Of a stretch of DNA of 64,000 nt, positions 57,115 through 64,000 are shown piece by piece. The translations under genes and the position numbers were made by a program. Source of the DNA: Flaveria trinervia. Its lineage: Eukaryota > Streptophyta > Magnoliopsida > Asterales > Asteraceae. The notes under the pieces were generated by a model. That model was not told the origin of the DNA, made no database searches, and saw only the letters and a list, made by a program, of their open reading frames with translations. Where the stretch lies: the NCBI GenBank assembly GCA_025506515.1, contig CM046451.1, positions 42,799,701-42,863,700 on the forward strand, read 5' to 3'. Position 1 is the stretch's first letter, and each line of letters starts with the position of its first letter.

Positions 57115-57892
57115 TATTATATTTTTGTTGTTTTTCTTAGATTTTTAATTAAGAAAAGAAATGAAAAAGTTTTTGAAAAATTTTCTTAAAAAAAATTCTA
57201 GGTATCAAGGGTGATGCGCCTGAATAGTAATCAAACATTCAAACAGTTAATACGCCTAGGTTGAGAGACGTCTAAGGGACTGCCTTAGAAAAAATTTTCA
57301 AACCGTCTAAGTTGATGCGTCTGAAGAGTAGTGAAACGCCTGAACAGTCGTAATGCGCCTACACAGTTGTAAAGTGCCTCAACAATTGTCAAACGTCTAA
57401 ATAGTTCTAATACACCTCAACAGAGATGATACATTTGAACTTGTACTCTTCAACAGTAGTCAAACATCTAAACTGAAAACGTCCAAACAGTGTAACTAAC
57501 TGAAATCTAATGCGACACATTCATCATGTTCATATGAATGTAACTAACTCAAATCTTCTAAAATTCTTCAAAATTTGATGAATTGGATTGAAACTTTCCA
57601 ATTAGACATGTTTTATATCGATAATCATTATTCTAACATCAATTTTTTCAATATCAACAACAAATCAATCAATTTTTGATTTTTAGTTCAAAAAATAATG
57701 AGCTTTTCGAACACAAATTTAACAAACTATCTCGAATTTTATGAATTTCACTGCTAATTGTGGTTTAAAACATGTTTCTGAAGATGAAACACATCTAAAA
57801 TCCACAAATATTCAAGTGAATTGTCTATCAATCATAGATTCGGTGAATTTTTGAGTTTGACAGTTGATAGAACTCAAAGATCACTCTACCAA
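57115..57892 (-). other. C leader with motif array
   Basis: No gene. 57205-57500 holds degenerate words of the type GATGCGCCTGAACAGT and AAACGTCTAAACAGT, of the same family as 32620-33080 and the LTRs of K. The remainder is AT-rich. Confidence 0.68.
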
Positions 57893-57906
57893 GAGCTCTG
57901 ATACCA
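57893..57906 (-). promoter_or_regulatory. Primer binding site of C
   Basis: The minus strand reads TGGTATCAGAGCTC two bases after the LTR, an exact match to the standard plant copia site. Confidence 0.92.
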
Positions 57907-57908
57907 TT

Positions 57909-58201
57909 TTATAGGATCAAATGTATCAATCTATGATGATAATGAGCATAATTCAAAGAAATACAAACAAAGTAATCAAATCAAGCAAGATATCAACAAA
58001 ATTCACAGTTTCATTAATATCAAGCAAAGACAATTGTAAAGTGAGTAAGCAGTTTTTTTGTCTCTCTTACTAATTGCAACAATCTAAGCTATTTATAATG
58101 AAACAAAAGAACTAACAAAATTACAAAACTAGTCCCTATACTATTACAAATAGTAAAAAGACACATAAAGACAACATGTTAATCTTTCTAGAGAACTAAC
58201 A
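57909..58201 (-). repeat. C 5' LTR
   Basis: 293 bp matching the left LTR. The terminal CA of the minus strand has become AA (plus-strand TG to TT). TATAAATAG lies at 58089-58097. The ATCTA duplication follows at 58202-58206. Confidence 0.95.
58089..58097 (-). promoter_or_regulatory. TATA box of C 5' LTR
   Basis: TATAAATAG on the minus strand, also at 28141-28149 in the other LTR. The 5' end of the internal R-U5 copy supports a start 32 bases downstream. Confidence 0.75.
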
Positions 58202-58206
58202 ATCTA

Positions 58207-59865
58207 AACAAAACAAATTTCTTGAATACTTTCATGATGGTAGTGAAAACCATGTGTTTTTAAGACATAACATCATAATGATTCAATTCATGTTCAAAAA
58301 TAGTTGAGAATTTATTATCCTAGGAAAAATTGTTTAACATGGGGGTGCGTTTTGTGAAACGTGGGGGTGCGGTAAACATGGTAAGGCATGGAATCTTGAC
58401 TCGAGCATGCGTGGTTGTATTTGTAAATCGTTGATTAAGCATGGGTTTAACATTTTCTTGCTTTATAAATTAAAGATTATACGTTTAACGTTTTAATCAT
58501 TTGTTAATAATTCAAGATACCCAAAAATATATTTTATGTTTAATACCACTTGGGAACTTTTGAACATGATTAACAAAGATTTCGTCACGAATTATGAACA
58601 TAGTCTTGTTAACAATAAAAGAAAACAAACTAATTAACATACTAATTAAAATTAATCTACTTACAAGAATAAACATGAACAAGTAGGTTGAAAGCATTCA
58701 TCATTCCATAAAACATTTAAGAACAAACCTTTACACATAATTGCTAGGATTTTGGTTGTTTAGAGACCTAATCACGTAACTACATGTAAATGACTTTCAT
58801 AATCATAGGAATTAGCATACTAACCTCTTGATCAAATACTCTTGAAAGAACTCTAAAAAGATGAAAGAAAAAATGCATTATAAGGCGAAAAGAAGGTGGA
58901 TACAAACTGATGAGGCAATGAAGTCGGTATTTATCATGCAAAATTAAAGGAGAAAAAGACAAAAGGCTGAAATATGTCAGCTTGTGTCATTTTTTTCGAA
59001 CACGGGGGCGTGCCTCCGTAGGCACGGGGTCGTGTTAAAGTGTCGAAGCACGGTTTCAGTTTTTTTGTTGTTATGTTTTTTCAGTTCCGCGCGTTATGCA
59101 ATTTTCCCGGTTAAGTTTTATCACTACCAAATCATCAGAAAAGATACGAAAATAGTCCTAGAGTTAAATAACGCAAGACAAATTGAAAATTACATTTCCT
59201 AACGTCCTACGGTTACACGATACGTTAAAAGCCGAGAATCTGAAACAGGAAAACCAGACTCTTTAGCAACAACGCACTTAGCACATCACGAAATGCTTCT
59301 AAAAGAAACCTCTACACATTTCGTGTGGAAGGTTCGAGATGGGATAGTGAAAAGTGCGGTTGCTTAATTCTGCAAGCTGCCGGTTAATGGAAATGATTTC
59401 ATCGCTCATCTGTTGAACTTTTTGGATAAGTTTAGCTAAGCGTTTTTACGCAACGAGGTTCATTTCAGTTAGTTGCTTGATTAGTTCATGCAACTTGAAG
59501 AAATATTCTTGAGTCATTGGTTCTGGTGTTTCAGAACGTTGTTTTCTTCGCAAGATTCCAGTTGGAACTTCCATCACTTGATTCTTTCATTTTTCAGATA
59601 ATTTTAAACAGGAATGAGTGTGATGAAAGAATGGAACAAGTGTGGTATTTATATACAGGTTGTGGAAAGTGAACACGGGGTCGTGCTTGGCTAGGCACGG
59701 CCCCGTGCTTGTCAGAATTCGTCTTAAATTCGACCTGCAACGTTCCAGAGTCTTCAGCGGAGATCATGGAAAAACTTTTCAGAGACACGGGGGTGTGCTT
59801 TAGGAGGCACGGCCCCGTGCTTATGCTTGTGAGATTCTAAAAATTGTAAAAAAATCAAGGAAAAC
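58207..59865 (-). other. D spacer between integrase and env-position ORF
   Basis: No supported gene. GC-rich paired palindromes occur at 58338-58372, 58998-59035, 59671-59712 and 59785-59822 and generate short recurring peptides such as KHGAVPPKAHPRV in the minus-strand frames. 59340-59590 contains a readable Leu/Glu-rich minus-strand stretch that may be coding remnant. Confidence 0.6.
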
Positions 59866-61497
59866 TTATGTACAGGTGACATGTTTAAGTTTCGGGTCTT
59901 CGGCAAGACCCTTCCCCACAATTTTGCTTTTGTCAAGGCGGAGGCGTAGTTCCTCCGAGGGAATCTTGGTTGGTCCATCGTTATATGGTTTCAAACGATG
60001 ACCATTCACTTTGAAACTTAAACCTTCGTGGTTATAAATTTCAATGGCACCATTTAGAAACATGTTTTTGATTGAATAAGGTCCAGACCAACGTGATTTT
60101 AGTTTTTCGAGGAACAAACGTAAACGAGTGTTGTACAGTAAGACACGTTCTCCCACATGAAATTGTTTTGTGTTCTTTAATCGAGTGTCATGGAATTTCC
60201 TTGACTTTTCTTTGTAAACCCTAGCGTTTTCGTATGCTTGTTCTCTCAATTCCTCCAATTCATGAATTTGTAGGAATCGATTCTTTCGTGCAAGGTCTTG
60301 GTCCAGGTTTGCTGCTTTAAGTGCCCAAAAAGCCTTGTGCTCTAGTTCCACCAGTAGATGACACAACTTCCCATAGATTAGTTTGAATGGTGTTGTGCTG
60401 ATGGGAGTCTTATAAGCTGTTCGAAAAGCCCATAATGCGTCATCTAACTTTGTAGACCAGTCTTTGTGGTTTTGACCTATATTTTTCTCAAGGATTTGTT
60501 TGATGCCTCGGTTAGTGACTTCGGCTTGCCCATTCGCTTGTGGATGGTAAGCAGTTGTAAAGTGATGGTGAACTCCATAATGTGCCATTGCTCATTCGAG
60601 CTGGTTGTTATAGAAATGCGTTCCTCGGTCACTAATTAGAGCTCTGGGGGCACCAAAATGAGAGAATAGGTTTTATGGAATTTAACAATGTTTCTGGCAT
60701 CATTAGTAGGCGGGGCTTGAGCTTCAGCCCATTTTGAAATGTAATCAACTGCTACCAAGATGTAACGATTGCCAAATGACACCGGGAATGGCCCGATGAA
60801 ACAATACCCCATATATCAAATATCTCGCATATTTGAACTGGTTTCCGAGGCATCTCATCCCGTGTTGAGATATTGGTTGCTCTTTGACATGCATCACATG
60901 TGCGTACTATGTTGTGAGCATCTTTGAAGATCGTGGGCCAATAAAATCCAGAGTCAAATACTTTCTTGGCTGTTAAGGTTGCTCCATGGTGTCCTCCTAT
61001 GGGTCCTACATGACAGTGCCTTAAGATTCGATCTGCTTTTCTTCCGTATACGCATCTTCGAATGAGTTGGTCTGCACCGATTCTGAATAGATACGGGTTT
61101 TCCAATAGTAATGTTTGATATCAGTAAACAATTTCTTCTTTTGCTGATAAGTCATTCCTTGGAGATGAATTCAGCTTGCTAAGTAATTTGCAAAATCGGC
61201 GAACCAAGAATGTTCATCGATTGAGGATTGAATGTGCATAAGGAATTCGTGAGGAAAATTGTCGTTTATTATGGCTTCCTTAGTTTGTGAAGGACTTGAA
61301 TCCTCAAGACGCGAGAGATGATCAACCGCTAGATTTTCTTCTCCTTTCTTGTCACGAATTTCGATGTCAAATTTTTGAAGCAGAAGAATCCAATGAATCA
61401 ATCTTGGCTTTGCATCTTGTTTGTTGAACAAATAACGAAGGGCTACATGATCGGTGTATAAAATTATTTTGAAAGAATGAGATACGAGCGGAATTTT
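59866..61497 (-). pseudogene. D pol: RNase H end and integrase (gypsy)
   Basis: The minus strand from the H junction reads FRSYLILSK, a 1-base shift, then IILYTDHVALRYLFNKQDA, IEIRDKKGEENLAVDHLSRL (gypsy RNase H end). From 61105 the integrase zinc domain has HCHVGPIGGHH and TCDACQRATN (HHCC complete) and FDIWGI near the first catalytic Asp. After a gap and shift, LISDRGTHFYNNQLE (second Asp), a stop, then AYHPQANGQAEVTNRGIKQI (Glu) and WAFRTAYKTP, and the C-terminal GERVLLYNTRLRLFLEKLKS and KSRWSGPYSIKNMF follow to 59866. There are at least two stops and three shifts. The wording is typical of Athila. Confidence 0.9.
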
Positions 61498-61838
61498 GAA
61501 TGCAAGAAGAAAGTCCATACAAATCTGGAGTAATCATCCACAATTACCAGACAGTATTTCTTCTTTGCCATACTCATTACTCTCACAGGACCAAAGATAT
61601 CCATGTGTAGTAATTGCAAGCAGGCAATGAACTTAGGTTCTTCAATAGGAGGGAATGAGACTTTGTGTTGTTTTCCTTTCAAACAAGCAGTGCAGTTGTC
61701 TTCACATCTGAACTCCTTCATAGGCAATCCCCTTACTAAACCATGATGTATCAGCTCATTCAAGTTTTTAAGATTCACATGACCCAAGGCTTGCCTTCTT
61801 CTTCGATTTGGAGCTTTCGAAGGAAACATATTTTCCAT
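61493..61838 (-). pseudogene. H integrase N-terminus fused in frame to gypsy RNase H
   Basis: The minus strand reads RRQALGHVNLKNLNELIHHG, LPMKEFRCEDNCTACLKGKQ (pre-integrase zinc region), MDIFGPVRVMSMAKKKY (first catalytic Asp) and DDYSRFVWTFFLHSK, then without a break FRSYLILSK of gypsy D, then a stop. E has FVWTFFSHSKYEARQI at the same point. Just upstream, protease is missing: the frame passes from gag-like LDGKYVSFESSK to RRQALGHVN. Confidence 0.87.
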
Positions 61839-63412
61839 CCAAAACTTGAATCTTCTTGGAACTCTTGGAAGTCCTTGGTTTGATCATGTGAAGAGTACCC
61901 TTAGGATTGTATGGAAAATCCTTACTAAGATAAGTAGTACTATCACACATAACACACTTTATTTTCTTCTTCCCAAGAGCCTTATGCAGGGAATAAGACT
62001 GACTTTGGTCACATCCCTTCTCCACCCTCATCTTTGCAGATGCTGAGACAGTCCTTTTGGGTTAGGGACTGTTCTTGGAGTTTGATGGTCCAGGCTGTGT
62101 AGTAGTGGTTCACAACCGATCAGTCTTCTTCTTGGTACTGAGATGATTTGAATAAGAACTAGAACTCTTAGCAGAAGAGTTTAGTTTGATGTCTTTAGTC
62201 TTTACTACTTCAAACCCTACAGAGATAAACACTTGTTTCTACTTCGAGTCAAAAGTAGCCTTGATCTCTTGAGCCTTCCTAGCTTTCCTCTTGCTCTTTC
62301 CGATCAAGTTCTTCCTCATTGACTTGGTCATCGCAGTATTCTTCTTCTCCTCAGAAGGATAGTGGCCCTTCTTAGAATCCTCATCTTCACTCTTCTCAGA
62401 GGAATTCTTCACTATCACTTCTTCATCCACTTCACTCAAAGGATCTATGAGAGGAAGCTCATCTTCACAAGTTCCACACCTAGGTGATCTTATAGACAAG
62501 ATTGTGTGTGGAGGAGCTATCTCATTTGATCCTAGTCCTTGCCTGTTTTGATAGCACACTTTGCTATGCATGGATGAGGATATTATGTTCTTGATGGTCT
62601 CTTCTTCAAGAACACAATTGTCTGCCCTGGCTTTTGCTGATCACAAGCTCAACCTAGCTCTCAGTCAGCTAGGTGATGATATCCTTGATTTGAGTTCTAA
62701 AATTTGTATCCTCATGTTTTAGAACTGAAATTGTTTTCTCTAGGTCCTTTATCTTCAGTTTATAATTATGTTTAGACTTTCTAAAATCAGCTTTTAAAAT
62801 GTTTAAGCACTCAAGATCAGATCTCATCTCCAAGTTATAGGACCTGTATCTATTTACTTTAGCAAAGCATTCAGGAGTACAGAGATGTTCCAATACCTTG
62901 GCTTCATCATGATCTTCCATTAGTGCTTGGTTTGGAGAGGCATCTTCCACCTAAAAGCTCCAATCAAAGCCCCTTTCTTCAATAGCAACAGCAGCCTGCT
63001 GCTTTGACTTCTTATTCTGGGGAGCTTTGTCGGTGTAGTTGGTTCTAGACTGTGTTTCGCCACCATTGTTCTAGGTGCCTTACACTCCCTGGCAAAGTGG
63101 CCCATCAAGTTATAGTTGTAACACTTGACTTTGCCTTTGTCCAGGCCAAATTTTTCACTGGTTGCATTGCTTGGAAATTTTCTTCGTGTGCTATTGTAGA
63201 ACTTCTTTGCTCTGTGAGTGAAAAGAGCCATCTGCTGGACTATCTCCATGTATTCCAGATCATTTGGATGGATGCAGTCCAGGTATTCAAGAGTGAATAG
63301 AAAGCTGCCACAACTTTCATCAGAAGACATAAAACCTTGAGAAGAACTTGTCTCTTGGAATGGGCTTCCTTCAGTGTAATTGTACCTTGGTGTCTCAAGG
63401 AAGGTGATGAAA
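61498..63412 (-). mobile_element. H: SIRE-like copia fragment fused to D
   Basis: A minus-strand copia piece containing the second half of gag and the start of integrase, with the protease region missing. It ends in the integrase core at the gypsy junction on the left and at the LTR of L on the right. No LTR of its own is visible. The integrase words match those of E. Confidence 0.82.
61850..63400 (-). pseudogene. H gag, C-terminal half
   Basis: From the right on the minus strand: DCIHPNDLEYMEIVQQMALF, one knuckle CYNYNLMGHFAREC (second Cys is Tyr), then TPECFAKVNRYRSYNLEMRS with a coiled coil (DLEKTISVLKHEDT) at 62950-62669. An acidic Ser/Lys-rich part follows (62571-62239), then a second knuckle-like motif, CVMCDSTTYLSKDF (degenerate), near 61950. 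The order knuckle, CxxxC coiled coil, basic region and second knuckle equals gag of E. Stops and frameshifts separate the pieces. Confidence 0.78.
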
Positions 63413-64000
63413 CGTAAGGCCCCATTCCCGGGACGCTTACAGCTGGTAATTCATCGCACATAAAACATATACTTTGCATTTAATCATCAAAACATTGCAG
63501 CGGAAACATAGAACAAATGACATTTCATTTCATCATAAAAACTTTTGCAAAATAATGCATCGTTTGTCGGTTACAAAATGACATTGTTGTATTACATCAA
63601 AAAAGCCTTAAATAAATCGATGCCATCCAAAAGAGCTGAGCAGCCGCCTCGTGATATCCTCAGCAATGCTCACCTGCCAACTGGAAAATGCATAAAAGTC
63701 AGCATTGCTGAGTGAGTTCTAGTTTATAATAAAACTTATTTTTCTTTCATAAAACCATCCTTTCTCATAAAAACATGTTATACTTTACATTCGTTCGTGA
63801 TCATACATCGTACATACATACAGATAACATCATTATTATCTTCGTCATTCATTTGTTCATACTTTCATTCATTCATCATTACTTCCAGTGAAATGTACAT
63901 CCCCCTGAACATTGTGCACGAAGCGGGTAACTGGGCTTGAGTTCTTTCATAGACCTCGAACATTGTGCACGAAGCTGACTCTAGTACCTAGGGTGAGTAT
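63413..64000 (-). repeat. L: partial LTR of a K-related gypsy element
   Basis: On the minus strand it ends CCCGGGAATGGGGCCTTACG, like the LTR end of K with the last CA changed. Further in, ATTCGTTCG/TACTTTACATTCG words and microsatellite-like ATTCATTCAT (63860) also match the K LTR in reverse. AACATTGTGCACGAAGC occurs twice near 63910-63980. The element continues beyond the window. No ORF belongs to it here. Confidence 0.72.

Larger units (their letters stand above)
27961..58201 (-). mobile_element. C: SIRE-like Ty1/copia element with a 3' ORF, split by K and B
   Basis: Bounded by identical-length 293-bp LTRs (27961-28253 and 57909-58201), with target duplication ATCTA at 27956-27960 and 58202-58206. 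On the minus strand: 5' LTR, PBS, leader, gag, (K), protease, integrase, RT, (B), RNase H, 2.7-kb spacer, 3' ORF, polypurine tract, LTR. Reading continues exactly across B within RNase H (KNKQMS then VSTTEAEYIAAS). Net length without K and B is about 15 kb. Gag with several knuckles and the downstream ORF match E. An extra R-U5 copy sits in gag. Confidence 0.94.
23172..61497 (-). mobile_element. D: Athila-like Ty3/gypsy element, 5' part missing, split by C
   Basis: From the right on the minus strand: end of RT/RNase H, integrase, spacer with GC-rich palindromes, insertion of C, Athila-type env-like ORF, long 3' non-coding region, polypurine tract and 3' LTR. Gypsy order with an ORF between integrase and a 1.7-kb LTR is the Athila plan. 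The upstream half (5' LTR, gag, protease, most of RT) is absent; at 61493-61497 the sequence switches to copia H. With no second LTR, the target duplication cannot be confirmed (ATGTA lies at 23167-23171). Confidence 0.85.

Overview
The window looks like gene-poor, repeat-filled nuclear DNA of a flowering plant. I see no host gene, tRNA or rRNA gene. Essentially all 64 kb can be assigned to LTR retrotransposons nested in one another, with plant-type features: initiator-Met tRNA-like primer sites, Ty1/copia and Ty3/gypsy domains, an Athila-type env-like ORF and a Tekay-type gag. The long 3' ORFs of the copia elements resemble copies I associate with Asteraceae genomes. That family assignment is an inference from memory, not something the sequence proves.

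Layout, with letters used below. F (plus-strand copia, 3' end only) covers 1-349 and 20498-22443. It is split by E (plus-strand SIRE-like copia, 350-20492, target duplication GGTTA), and E's 5' LTR is split by A (plus-strand copia, 968-9129, target duplication ATTCT). F abuts G, a minus-strand copia of the same LTR family (22444-23171). The LTR of G is interrupted by D, a minus-strand Athila-like gypsy (23172-24874 LTR, 24875-27955 3' part, 58207-61497 pol). D is split by C (minus-strand SIRE-like copia, 27961-58201, 293-bp LTRs, target duplication ATCTA). C is itself split by B (minus-strand copia, 34945-43056, target duplication ACAGA, same family as A) and by K (plus-strand Tekay-like gypsy derivative, about 46174-53447). 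At 61493-61497 D is fused to H, a minus-strand copia gag/integrase fragment. H ends at L (63413-64000), part of an LTR related to K.

Most coding regions are decayed. Reading frames of gag, protease, integrase, reverse transcriptase and RNase H can be followed across stops and frameshifts, and several catalytic residues are lost (C RT YVVN, C protease DSR, B protease DTV, E integrase second Asp to Tyr). No element looks autonomous as it stands.

The most interesting structure is in E and C. Both are copia elements with a long extra ORF downstream of RNase H. In each, that ORF is preceded by its own TATA-like element and by an array of short degenerate motifs found again near the element's own 5' promoter or leader. 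E and C also share a single in-frame stop followed by a splice-acceptor-like sequence at the gag/pol boundary. C carries a 157-bp copy of its own R-U5 segment inside gag, with one end at the predicted transcription start. A GCGCCTAAACAGT-like motif family is shared by C and by the unrelated gypsy element K.
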